Assembly (NCBI GenBank): GCA_949752795.1
Contig: OX457075.1
Span: 1,674,001 to 1,738,000 of the forward strand
Source: Hyperoodon ampullatus
Taxonomy: Eukaryota; Chordata; Mammalia; Artiodactyla; Ziphiidae
Direction: 5' to 3'
DNA length: 64,000 nt
Positions 1-11,381 of the stretch are shown here, in pieces. A program made the position numbers and the translations under genes. The stretch's first letter is position 1; the number at the start of each line of letters is the position of its first letter. The notes under the pieces were generated by a model that was given only the letters and a program-made list of their open reading frames with translations, made no database searches and was not told the DNA's origin.

Positions 1-2989
1 TTAGCGAATAGGTAATATTTAGGGTACAGGTAAGCATATGGAAACGAGTTAGGGTCAGGCTGGGTGTTAGGGCACAGTTTAGTGTTATTGTACGGATTAG
101 GATTAGGGTACAGTTTAGGATTTTGTGTAGGGTTTTGGATAGTGTTAGGCTTAGACTTAGGGTTAGTGTTAGCGAACAGGTAAGGTTTACGGTACACAGG
201 GGTGTACGAAAACGTGTTACTGTCAAAGTACATGTGAGGGCATTGCTTAATTTTGGTGTACGGGTTAAAATTAGTGTATGGGTTTGGGTATGGTGTAAGG
301 TTGGTGTTAGCGTTGTTTAGGGAAAGGGCTAGGTTAAACGAACGGTAAGATTTAGGGTACTGGAGAAGATATGGAAAAGTGTTAGGCTCAGGGTACGTGT
401 TAGGGCACGGGTTAGTTTTAGTGTACGGGTTAGGATTAGGGTATGGGTTAGGGAAAGGTGTAGGGTTGGGGTTATGTTTAGGTGTAGGGTTGGGCTTAGG
501 GTTAGCGAATAGGTAACATTAGAGTACAGGTGAGCGTATGGAAAAGAGTTAAGGTCAGTGTTCATGTTAGGGCACAGGTTAGTGTTAGTTTAAGGATTAC
601 GATTAGGGTACATGTAAGGGTTAGGTGTAGGGTTGGGTTTGGGTTTAGGGTTAGGTTTAGACCTAGGGTTAGGGTTAGTGAATGGTAAGGTTTAGGGTTC
701 AGGTGTGGGTATGGAAAAGTGTTAGGGTCAGGGTAAGTTTTAAGGCAAGGATTAATGTTAGTGGACGGGTTAGGTTAGGGTATGGGTTAGGGAAAGGTGT
801 AGGGTTGGGGTTATGTTTAGGTGTAGGGTTGGGGTTAGGGTTAGCGAATAGGTAACATTTAGGGTACAGGTGAGCTTATGGAAACGAGTTAGGGTCAGGG
901 TTCATGTTAGGGCACAGGTTAGTGTTAGTGTACGGATTAGGATTAGGGTACGGGTTACGGTTAGGTGTAGGGTTGGGGTTAGGGTTACGTTTAGACATAG
1001 GGTTAGGGTTAGCGAATGGTAAGATTTAGGGTACAGGAGTCGGTATTGAAAAGTGTTAGGGTCAGGGTACATGTTAGGGCATGGATTAGTGTTAGTGTAC
1101 GGGTAAGGATTAGGGTACGGGTTAGGGAAATGGGTAGGGTTGGTGTTATGGTTAGGGTTAGGGCTAGGGTTAGAGTTAGCGAACGGGTAAGGTTTACGGT
1201 GCACGGGAGGGTACGGAAACGTGTTAGTGTCACAGTTCATGTGAGGGCATGGGTTAGTTTTTTTGTACGGGTTAAGTTTAGTGTACGGATTAGGGTATGC
1301 TGTAGGGTTGGTGTTAGCGTTATATTTAGGGCTAGGGTTAGGGTTAGCGAACGGTAAGATTTAAGTTACAGGAGAGTGTAGGGTAAATAATTAGGGGCAG
1401 GGTACGTGTCAGGGCATGGATTAGTGTTTGTGTACGCGTTAGGATTAGGGTACAGTTTAGGGTAAAGTGTTGGGTTGGTGTTAGGGCTTGGTTTAGGGAT
1501 ATGTTTCGGGTTATCGAATGGGAAAGTTTAGCTTACAGATGAGTGTACAGGAAAGTGTTAGGGTCAGGATACGTTTCAGGGCACGGATTAGTATTAGTGT
1601 ACTTGTTAGGATTATGGTATGGGTTAGGGTGATGTGTAGGGTTGGGTTTAGGGTTAGGTTTAGGGCTATGGTTAGGGTTAGCGAAATGTAAGGTTTAGGT
1701 TCCAGGTGATGGTCCAAAAATGTGATAGGATCAGGGGACATGTTAGGGCACGGATTAGTGTTAGTGCACTGGTTAGGATTGGGTACGAGTTAGGGTAAGG
1801 TTTAGGGATGGGGTTAGGTTTACGTTTAGGTCTAGGGTTAAGGATAGCAAACGGTATGGTTTAGGGTACAGGTGAGTGTACGGAAAAGTGTTACGGCCAG
1901 GGTACCTGTTAGGGCACGTCTAGTGTTAGTGTATGGGTTAGGATTAGTGTATGGGTTAGAGTATGGTGTAGGGTTGGTGTTAGCGTTATGTTTAGGGCTA
2001 GGTTTATGGTTAGCGAACCAGTAAGTTTTAGGGTACAGGTGAGGTTACGGAAAACTTTTAGGGTCAGTGTATGTGTTAGGACACCTGTTAGTGTTAGTGT
2101 ACGTGTCAGGATTAGCGTCCAGTTAGGCTAAGCTGTGGGGTTGGGGTTAGGGTTAGGTTTAGGGCTAGGCTTAGGGTTAGGTAACGGGTAAGTTTTAGGG
2201 TACAGTTGAGTGTACTGAATAGAGTTTGGCTCAGGTTATGTGTTAGGAACCGTGTTAGTGTTAATGTATGGTTAGGATTAGGGTATGGGTTAGGGTAACG
2301 GTTAGGGTTGGCGTTAGGTTTAGGGATAGGCTTAGCGAACGGTTAAGGCTTATGGTACATGTGAGTGTATGGAACCGTGTTAGTGTCAAAGTACGTGTGA
2401 GGTCATGGGTTAGTGTTAGTGTAGGGGTTAAAAATAGGGTACGGGTTAGAGTAAGGTGTAGGCTTGGTGTTAGGGTTAGGTTTAAGTCTACAGTTAGGGT
2501 TGGCTAACGATTAGGTTTAGCGTACAGTTGAGGGTATGGAAAAGTGTTAGGGTCAGGGTACGTCTCAGGGCACTGGTTAGTGTTAGTGTATGGTTTAGGA
2601 TTAGGGTATGGGTTAGGGTAAGATGTAGGGTAGGAGTTAGGGTTAGGTTTAGAGCTAGGGTTAGGGTTAATGAATGGGTAAGGTTTAGGTTACAGGGGAG
2701 GGTATGGAAATATTTTAGGGTCAAAATACATTTGCGGGAATGGGTTACTGTTAGTGTACAGGTTAAGATTAGTGTACGTGTTAGGGTAAGGTGTAGGGTT
2801 GGAATTAGATTTAGCTTTAGGGCTAGGGTTAGGGTTAGCGAAATGTAAGGCTTAGGGTACAGGTGAGGGTACAGAAAAGGGTTACGATCCGTGTACGTGT
2901 CGGGGCACGGATTAGTAGTAGGGTACGGGTTAGGAATACAGTACGGATTAGGGTAAGGTGTAGGATTGGGGTTAGGGTTAGGGTTAGGG
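1..2989 (+). repeat. 18-monomer block W X Y J K A B C M N O P Q R S T U V
   Basis: Monomer starts are near 1, 169, 334, 502, 675, 841, 1009, 1176, 1344, 1511, 1678, 1843, 2010, 2177, 2332, 2500, 2667 and 2835. At 2,990 the sequence returns to the W monomer seen at position 1, so the block is a 2,989-bp repeat unit. In the cyclic order it contains an extra J-K pair between Y and A, and it skips D-L between C and M. From the K monomer at 675 onward it matches 29,418 and beyond in the 12,139-bp array at a constant spacing of 28,743 bp, so it is a sister copy of rounds 2 and 3 of that unit. The left end of the window cuts the array arbitrarily. Confidence 0.9.
2968..2989 (+). other. G-quadruplex motif, V-W junction (four G tracts)
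   Basis: GGGG followed by three TTAGGG units, with loops of exactly TTA. This satisfies the standard intramolecular G-quadruplex pattern. Folding is inferred from the human telomeric case. Confidence 0.8.
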
Positions 2990-4331
2990 TTAGCGAATAG
3001 GTAATATTTAGGGTACAGGTAAGCATATGGAAACGAGTTAGGGTCAGGCTGGGTGTTAGGGCACAGTTTAGTGTTATTGTACGGATTAGGATTAGGGTAC
3101 AGTTTAGGATTTTGTGTAGGGTTTTGGATAGTGTTAGGCTTAGACTTAGGGTTAGTGTTAGCGAACAGGTAAGGTTTACGGTACACAGGGGTGTACGAAA
3201 ACGTGTTACTGTCAAAGTACATGTGAGGGCATTGCTTAATTTTGGTGTACGGGTTAAAATTAGTGTATGGGTTTGGGTATGGTGTAAGGTTGGTGTTAGC
3301 GTTGTTTAGGGAAAGGGCTAGGTTAAACGAACGGTAAGATTTAGGGTACTGGAGAAGATATGGAAAAGTGTTAGGCTCAGGGTACGTGTTAGGGCACGGG
3401 TTAGTTTTAGTGTACGGGTTAGGATTAGGGTATGGGTTAGGGAAAGGTGTAGGGTTGGGGTTATGTTTAGGTGTAGGGTTGGGCTTAGGGTTAGCGAATA
3501 GGTAACATTAGAGTACAGGTGAGCGTATGGAAAAGAGTTAAGGTCAGTGTTCATGTTAGGGCACAGGTTAGTGTTAGTTTAAGGATTACGATTAGGGTAC
3601 ATGTAAGGGTTAGGTGTAGGGTTGGGTTTGGGTTTAGGGTTAGGTTTAGACCTAGGGTTAGGGTTAGTGAATGGTAAGGTTTAGGGTTCAGGTGTGGGTA
3701 TGGAAAAGTGTTAGGGTCAGGGTAAGTTTTAAGGCAAGGATTAATGTTAGTGGACGGGTTAGGTTAGGGTATGGGTTAGGGAAAGGTGTAGGGTTGGGGT
3801 TATGTTTAGGTGTAGGGTTGGGGTTAGGGTTAGCGAATAGGTAACATTTAGGGTACAGGTGAGCTTATGGAAACGAGTTAGGGTCAGGGTTCATGTTAAG
3901 GCACAGGTTAGTGTTAGTGTACGGATTAGGATTAGGGTACGGGTTACGGTTAGGTGTAGGGTTGGGGTTAGGGTTACGTTTAGACATAGGGTTAGGGTTA
4001 GCGAATGGTAAGATTTAGGGTACAGGAGTCGGTATTGAAAAGTGTAACGGTCAGGGTATGTGTTAGCGCATGGATTAGTGTTAGTGTACGGGTAAGGATT
4101 AGGGTACGGGTTAGGGAAATGTGTAGGGTTGGTGTTATGGTTACGGTTAGGGTAGGGTTAGAGTTAGTGAACGGGTAAGGTTTACGGTGCACGGGAGGGT
4201 ACGGAAACGTGTTAGTGTCACAGTGCATGTGAGGGCATGGGTTAGTTTTTTTGTACGGGTTAAGTTTAGTGTACGCATTAGGGTATGCTGTAGGGTTGCT
4301 GTTAGCGTTATATTTAAGGCTAGGGTTAGGG
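2990..4331 (+). repeat. Second copy of the W X Y J K A B C segment (2,989-bp spacing)
   Basis: This eight-monomer stretch repeats 1-1,342 almost base for base at a spacing of 2,989 bp, shifting to 2,988 after a one-base deletion near 4,154. Small differences appear toward the right end, for example in the B monomer near 4,045-4,075. After C the two copies part: the first continues with M, this one with D. Against 32-33 kb of the long array this copy has 338 bp more, exactly the J-K monomer pair at about 3,491-3,829. Confidence 0.9.
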
Positions 4332-4471
4332 TTAGCGGGCGGTAAGATTTATGGTACAGGAGACAATACGGAAAAGTTTTAGGGTCAGGGTACATGTTAG
4401 GGCATGGGTTAGTGTTAGTGTATGGGTTGGGATTAGGGTATGGGTTAGGGTAAGGGGTAGGGTTGCGGTTA

Positions 4472-4504
4472 GGGTTAGGGCTAGGGCTAGGGCTAGGGTT
4501 AGGG
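4472..4504 (+). other. G-quadruplex motif, D-E junction with CTAGGG units (six G tracts)
   Basis: Six GGG tracts separated by TTA or CTA loops. Three consecutive CTAGGG units are a local hexamer expansion within type D. Confidence 0.8.
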
Positions 4505-6486
4505 TTAGCGAATGGGTAAGGTTTAGGGTACAGGCCAGGGTACGGAAAAGTGTTAGGGTCATGGTACGTGTCAGGTCATGTCTTAGTGTTAGTATACTGG
4601 TTAGGATTAGGGTACGGTTTGGGTAAGGTTTAGGGTTGGGGTCAGAGTTAGCTTTATGGCTAGGGTTAGGGTTAGCAAAATGTCAGGTTTAGGTTACAGG
4701 TGATGGTACAGAAAAGTGTTAGGGTTAGTGTATGTGTTAGGACACGTGTCAGTCTTAGTGTATGGCTTAGAATTAGCATACGGTTTAGGGTAAGGTGTAC
4801 GTTTGGTGTTAGGTCTAGGTTTAGGGCTAGGGTTAGGGTTAGCGACCGGTAAGGTTTAGGGTACAGGTGAGGTTACGGAAAAGTGTTAGGGTCAGGGTAC
4901 GTGTTAGGGCAGGCGTTAGTGTGGGTTTACAGGTTAGGATTAGGGTACGGGTTAGGGTAATTGGTAGGGTTGGCGTTATGGTTAGTGTTAGGGGTAGGGT
5001 TAAGTTTAGTGAACGGGTAAGGATTAGGTTACAGCTGAGCGTACGGAAATGTTTTATTGTCAAAGTACGTGTGCGGTATTGGGTTAGTGTTAGTGTATGG
5101 GTTAAGATTAGTGTACGTGTTAGGAGTAGGGTTGTAGTTAAGTTTAGGTTTGGGGCTAGGGTTATGGTTAACAAATGGTAAAGTTTAGGGTTAGTGTTAG
5201 GGTTAGTGTTATGGTTAGGGTTAGGGGTAGGGTTAGGGTAGGTGTTAGGGCACGAGTTAGTGTTAGTGTATGGGTTATGATTAGGGTATGGGTTAGGGTA
5301 AGGTGTAGGTTTGGGGTTAGGTTTAGGTTTAGGGCTAGTGTTAGGGTTAGCGAATAGGTAACAGTAGAGTACAGGTGAGCGTATGGAAAAGAGTTAAGGT
5401 CAGGGTTCATGTTAGGGCACAGGTTAGTGTTAGTTTAAGGATTAGGATTAGGGTACATGTTAGGGTTAGGTGTAGGGTTGGGGTTGGTTTTAGTGTTAGG
5501 TTTAGACCTAGGGTTAGGGTTAGTGAATGGTAAGATTTAGGGTTCAGGTGTGGGTATGGAAAAGTGTTAGTGTCAGGGTAAGTGTTAAGGCACGGATTAG
5601 TGTTAGTGTACGGGTTAGGATTAGGGTACGGGTTAGGATAATGCGTAGGGTTGGCGTTATGTTTAGTGTTAGGGCTAGGGTTTGGGTTAGCGAATGGTAA
5701 GATTTAGGGTACAGGAGAGAGTAGGGTAAAGAGTTAGGGGCAGCGTACGTGTCAGGTCATGCATTAGTGTTTTTGTACGGGTTAGGATTAGGGTATGGTT
5801 TAGGGTAAGGTGTTCGGTTCGTGTTAGGGCTTGGTTTAGGGGTATGTTTCGCGTTAGCGAACAGTAAAGTTTAGGGTACAGGTGAGGGTACAGAAAAGTG
5901 TTACGGTCAGGATACGTTTCAGGGCATCGATTACTATTAGTGTACTGGTTAGGATTATGGTATGGGTTAGGGTGATGGGTAGGGTTGGGTTTATGGTTAG
6001 GTTTAAGGGCTATGGTTAGGGTTAGCGAAATGTAAGGTTTAGGTTCCAGATGATGGTCCAGAAATGTGTTAGGATCAGGGGACATGTTAGGGCACGGATT
6101 AGTGTTAGTGTACTGGTTAGGATTGGGTACGTGTTAGGGTAAGGTTTAGGGATGGGGTTAGGTTTACGTTTAGGTCTAGGGTTAAGGATAGCAAACGGTA
6201 TGGTTTAGGCTACAGGTGAGTGTACGGGAAAGTGTTACGGTCAGGGTACCTGTTAGGGCACGTCTAGTGTTAGTGTATGGGTTAGGATTAGTGTACGGGT
6301 TAGGGTATGGTGTAGGGTTAGTGTTAGCATTATGTTTAGGGCTAGGGTTACGGTTAGCGATATGTAAGGCTTAGGGTACAGGTGAGGGTACAGAAAAGGA
6401 TTACGGTCCTTGTACGTGTCAGGGCACGGATTAGTATTAGTGTACGGGTTAGGATTACAGTACGGATTAGGGTAAGGTGTAGGATT

Positions 6487-6520
6487 GGGGTTAGGGTTAG
6501 GGTTAGGGTTAGGGATAGGG
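6487..6520 (+). other. G-quadruplex motif, V-W junction (six G tracts)
   Basis: GGGG, then TTAGGG units, with one GGGATAGGG step. It is two hexamers longer than the motif at 2,968. Confidence 0.8.
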
Positions 6521-7021
6521 TTAGCGAATAGGTAATATTTAGGGTACAGGTAAGCATACGGAAACGAGTTACGGTCAGGCTTGGTGTTAGGGCACAGGTT
6601 AGTGTTATTGTATGGATTAGGATTATGGTACGCGTTAGGATTTTGTGTAGGGCTGTGGATAGTGTAAGGCTTAGACCTAGTGTTAGTGTTAGCTAACAGG
6701 TAAGGTTTATGGTACACAGGAGGGTACGGAAACGTGTTAGTGTCAAAGTACATGTGAGGGCATTGCTTAATTTTGGTGTAAGGGTTAAGATTAGTGTATG
6801 GGTTAGGGTATGGTGTAAGGTTGGTGTTAGCGTTGTTTAGGGAAAGGGCTAGGTTTAGCAAACGGTAAGATTTAGGGAACTGGGGAGGATATGGAAAAGT
6901 GTTAGGCTCAGGGTACGTGTTAGGACACGGGTTAGTGTTAGTGTATGGGTTAGGATTAGGGTATGGGTTAGGGAAAGGTGTAGGGTTGGGGTTATGTTTA
7001 GGTGTAGGATTGGGGTTATGG

Positions 7022-7189
7022 TTAGCGAATACATAACATTTAGGGTACAGGTGGGTTTAAGGAAACGAGTTAGGGTCAGGGTTCATGATAGGGCACAGGT
7101 TAGTGTTAGTGTATGGATTAGGATTAGGGTATGGGTTAGGGTAAGATGTAGGGTTGGTGTTAGGGTTAGGTTTAGAGCTAGGGTTAGGG
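7022..7189 (+). repeat. A/T hybrid monomer
   Basis: The head is like A (TTAGCGAATACATAACATTTAG, GGGTTCATG) and the tail is like T (GTAAGATGTAGGG, GTTTAGAGCTAGGG). It takes the order from A back to U. The corresponding place in the right flank (59,365) has a Y/T hybrid instead, which accounts for the 168-bp difference between the two flanks. Confidence 0.78.
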
Positions 7190-8668
7190 TTAGCGAATGG
7201 GTAAGCTTTAGGTTACAGGAGAGGGTATGGAAATGTTTTAGGGTCAAAATACATTTGCGGGAATGGGTTAGTGTTAGTGTACGGGTTAAGATTAGTGTAC
7301 ATCTTAGGGTAAGGTGTACGGCTGGAGTTAGATTTAGCTTTAGGGCTACGGTTAGGGTTAGCGAAATGTAAGGCTTAGGGTACAGGTGAGGGCACACAAA
7401 AGGGTTAAGGTCCGTGTACGTGTCAGGGCACGGATAAGTATTAGGGTACGGATTAGGATTACAGTACGGATTAGGGTAAGGTGTAGGATTGGGTTTAGGG
7501 TTAGGGTTAGGGTTAGGTTTAGGGTTAGTGAATAGGTAATATTTAGGGTACAGGTAAGCATATGGAAACGAGTTAGGGTCAGGCTTGGTGTTAGGGCACA
7601 GGTTAGTGTTATTGTACGGATTAGGAATACGGTATGGGTTAGGATTTTGTGTAGGGTTGTGGATAGTGTTAGGCTTAGACCTAGGGTTACTGTTAGTGAG
7701 CAGGTAAGGTTTACGGTTCACAGGAGGGTACGGAAACGTGTTAGTTTCAAAGTACATGTGAGGGAATTGCTTAAATTTGGTGTACGGGTTAAGATTAGTG
7801 TATGGGTTAGGGTATGGTGTAAGGTTGGTGTTAGCATTGTTTAGGGAAAGGGCTAGGTTTAGCGAACGGTAAGATTTAGGTTACTGGAGAGGATATGGAA
7901 AAGTGTTAGGGTCATGGTACGTGTTAGGGCATGGGTTAGTGTTAGTGTACCGGTTAGGATTAGGGTATGGGTTAGGGAAAGGTGTAGGGTTGGGGTTATG
8001 TTTAGGTGTAGGGTTGGGATTAGGGTTAGCAAATAGGTAACATTTAGGGTACAGGTGACCTTATGGAAACGATTTAGGGTCAGGGTTCATGTTAGGGCAC
8101 AGGTTAGTGTTAGTGTACGTATTAGGATTAGGGTACGGTTTAAAGTTAGGTGTAGGGTTGGGGTTAGGGTTAGGTTTAGACATAGGGTTAGGGTTAGCGA
8201 ATGGTAAGATTTAGGGTACAGGAGTGGGTATGGAAAAGTGATAGGGTCAGGGTACGTGTTAGGGCATGGATTAGTGTTAGTGTACGGGTAAGGATTAGGG
8301 TACGGGTTAGGGAAATGCATAGGGTTGGTGTTATGGTTAGGGTTAGGGCTAGGGTTAGAGTTAGTGAGCGGGTAAGGTTTACGGTACACGGGAGGGTATG
8401 GAAACGTGTTAGTGTCAAAGTACATGTGAGGGCATGGGTGAGTTTTTTTGTACTGGTTAAGTTTAGTGTACGGGTTAGGGTATGCTGTAGGGTTGGTGTT
8501 AGCGTTATGTTTAGGGCTAGGGTTAGGGTTAGCGAACGGTAGGATTTAGGGTACAGGAGAAAATACGGAAAAGTGTTAGGGTCAGGGTACGTGTTAGGGC
8601 ATGGGTTAGTGTTAGTGTATGGGTTGGGATTAGGGTACTGGTTAGGGTAAGGTGTAGCGTTGCGGTTA

Positions 8669-8701
8669 GGGTTAGGGCTAGGGCTAGGGCTAGGGTTAGG
8701 G
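8669..8701 (+). other. G-quadruplex motif, D-E junction with CTAGGG units
   Basis: Six GGG tracts with TTA or CTA loops, the same arrangement as at 4,472. Confidence 0.8.
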
Positions 8702-11213
8702 TTAGCGAATGGGTAAGGGTTAGGGTACAGGTGAGGGTACGGAAAAGTGTTAGGGTCAGGGTACGTGTCAGGGCATGGCTTAGTATTAGTATACTGGTTA
8801 GGATTAGGGTACGGTTTGGGTAAGGTTTAGGGTTGGGGTCAGGGTTAGCTTTATGGCTATGGCTAGGGCAAGGGTTAGCGAAATGTCAGGTTTAGGGTAC
8901 AGGTGATGGTACAGAAAACTGTTAGGGTTAGTGTATGTGTTAGGACACGTGTCAGTGTTAGTGTATGGCTTAGGATGAGCATACGGGTTAGGGTAAGGTG
9001 TACGGTTGGGTTTAGGTCTGGGTTTAGGGCTAGGGTTAGGGTTAGCGACCGGTAAGGTTTAGGGTACAGGTGAGGTTACGGAAAAGTGTTAGGGTCAGGG
9101 TACGTGTTAGGGCAGGGTTGAGTCTGGGTTTACAGGTTAGGATTAGGGTACGGGTTAGGGTAATTGGTAGGGTTGGCGTTATGGTTAGTGTTAGAGGTAG
9201 GGTTAAGTTTAGTGAACGGGTAAGGATTAGGTTACAGCTGAGCGTACGGAAATGTTTTATTGTCAAAGTACGTGTGCGGTATTGGATTAGTGTTAGTGTA
9301 TGGGTTAAGATTAGTGTACATGTTAGGAGTAGGGTTGTAGTTAAGTTTATGTTTGGTGCCAGGGTTATGGTTAACAAATGGTAAAGTTTAGGGTTAGTGT
9401 TAGGGTTAGTGTTATGGTTAGGGTTAGGGGTAGGGGTAGGGTAGGTTTTAGGGCACGAATTAGTGTTAGTGTATGGGTTATGATTAGGGTATGGGTTAGG
9501 GTAATGTGTAGGGTTGGGGTTTGGTTTAGGTTTAGGGCTAGTGTTTGGGTTAGCGAATAGGTAACAGTAGAGTACAGGTGAGCGTATGGAAAAGAGTTAA
9601 GGTCAGGGTTCATGTTAGGGCACAGGTTAGTGTAAGTTTAAGGATTAGGATTAGGGTACATGTCAGGGTTAGGTGTAGGGTTGGGGTTGGGTTTAGGGTT
9701 AGGTTTAGACCTAGGGTTAGGGTTAGTGAATGGTAAGGTTTAGGGTTCAGGTGTGGGTATGGAAAAGTGTTAGTGTCAGGGTAAGTGTTAAGGCACGTAT
9801 TAGTGTTAGTGTACGGGTTAGGATTAGACTACGGGTGAGGCTAATGGGTAGGGTTGGCGTTATGTTTAGTGTTAGGGCTAGGGTTAGGGTTAGCGAACGA
9901 GTAATGTTTAGGTTACAGGTGAGGGTACGGAAATGTATTAGTGTCAAAGTAAGTGTGTGGGAATGGGTTAGTGTTAGTGTACGCATTAAGATTAGTGTAC
10001 ATGTTAGGGCAAGGTGTAGGATTATAGTTAGATCTAGCTTTAGGGCTAGTGTTAGGGTTAGCGAACGGTAAGATTTAGGGTACAAGAGAGAGTAGGGTAA
10101 AGCGTTAGGGGCAGCGTACATGTCAGGGCATGCATTAGTGTTTGTGTACGGGTTAGGATTAGGGTACGGTTTAGGTTAAGGTGTTGGGTTGGTGTTAGGG
10201 ATTGGTTTAGGGGTATGTTTCGGGTTAGCGAACGGGAAACTTTAGGGTACAGGTGAGGGTACAGAAAAGTGTTAGGGTCAGGATACGTTTCAGGGCACGG
10301 ATTATTATTAGTGTACTGGTTAGGATTATGGTATGGGTTAGGGTGATGGGTAGGGTTGGGTTGAGGATTAGGTTTAGTGCTATGGTTAGGGTTAGCGAAA
10401 TGTAAGGTTTAGGTTCCAGGTGATGGTCCAGAAATGTGTTAGGATCAGGGGACATGTTAGGGCACGCATTAGTGTTAGTGTACTGGTTAGGATTGGGTAC
10501 GCGTTAGGGTAAGGTTTAGGGATGGGGTTAGGTTTACGTTTAGGTCTAGGGTTAAGGATAGCAAACGGTATGGTTTAGGATACAGGTGAGTGTACGCAAA
10601 AGTGTTCCGGTCAGGGTTCCTGTTAGGGCACGTCTAGTGTTAGTGTGTGGGTTAGGATTAGTGTACGGGTTAGGGTATGGTGTAGGGTTGGTGTTATCGT
10701 TATATTTAGGGCTAGGGTTACGGTCAGCGAACCAGTAAGTTTCAGGGTACAGGTGAGGTTATAGAAAACTTTTAGGGTCAGTGTATGTGTTAGGACACCT
10801 GTTAGTGTTAGTGTACGTGTCAGGATTAGCGTCCAGTTAGGGTAAGGTGTGGGGTTGGGGTTAGGGTTAGGTTTAGGGCTAGGCTTAGGGTTAGCGAACG
10901 GGTAAGTTTTAGGGTACAGTTGAGGGTACGTGAAAGAGTTTGGGTCAAGTTATGTGTTAGGAAACGTGTTAGTGTTAATGTATGGTTAGGATTAGGGTAT
11001 GGGTTAGGGTAATGGTTAGGGTTGGCGTTAGGTTTAGGGATAGGCTTAGCGAACGGGTAAGACTTATGGTACATATGAGTGTATGGAAACGTGTTAGTGT
11101 CAAAGTACGTGTGAGGTCATGGGTTAGTGTTAGTGTAGGGGTTAAAAACAGGGTACGTGTTAGAGTAAGGTGTAGGCTTGGTGTTAGGGATAGGTTTAAG
11201 TCTACAGTTAGGG

Positions 11214-11381
11214 TTAGCTAACGATTAGGTTTAGCGTACAGGTGAGGGTATGGAAAAGTGTTAGGGTCAGGGTAGGTCTCAGGGCACTGGTTAGTGTTAG
11301 TGTATGGTTTAGGATTAGGGTATGGGTTAGGGTAAGATGTAGGGTTGGCATTAGGGTTAGGTTTACACATAGGGTTAGGGT
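11214..11381 (+). repeat. T/A hybrid monomer at the 3.18-kb duplication join
   Basis: The head is T (GTTAGCTAACGATTAGG, GGTCTCAGGGCACTGG). The tail changes to GTTTACACATAGGG, as in A, and B follows. It marks the join between the two 3.18-kb copies. Its counterpart at 14,394-14,560 keeps the T tail and is followed by U. Confidence 0.8.

Larger units (their letters stand above)
4332..8193 (+). repeat. Skipped pass: D-K, M-P, V-Y, A/T hybrid, U-Y, A
   Basis: Starts are near 4332 (D), 4505, 4672, 4839 (G), 5006, 5168 (I), 5347, 5520 (K), 5687 (M), 5854, 6022, 6187 (P), 6354 (V), 6521, 6689, 6855 (Y), 7022 (A/T hybrid), 7190 (U), 7358, 7525, 7693, 7859 (Y) and 8026 (A). L is missing between K and M, Q-U are missing between P and V, and the order goes back through an A/T hybrid to U. 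From about 4,840 the block matches 57,356 and beyond, with spacing of about 52,516 that falls to 52,342 after one monomer is lost on the right. Confidence 0.85.
8194..11381 (+). repeat. 19-monomer block B-T, first copy of a 3.18-kb tandem duplication
   Basis: The types run B to T without a gap (starts at 8194 B, 8361 C, 8529 D, about 8703 E, 9042-9046 G, 9371 I, 10225 N, 11214 T). The last monomer begins as T and ends with the GTTTACACATAGGG tail typical of A, so the next monomer is B again. The second copy follows directly at a spacing of 3,181-3,187 bp. The first part, to about 10.07 kb, is also duplicated at about 60.54-62.4 kb. Confidence 0.87.

Noticed and set aside
1258..1264. T7 tract in type C as an RNA polymerase III terminator
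   Set aside because: No A box or B box promoter and no structured RNA upstream. It is just a fixed variant of the C monomer.
2494..3222. 242-codon minus-strand open frame and its repeats at 31,237, 43,376 and 55,515
   Set aside because: The product is Leu-Thr and Asn-Pro alternation set by the hexamer. Frame continuity follows from monomer lengths divisible by three, and there is no domain or start context. It is a by-product of the repeat.
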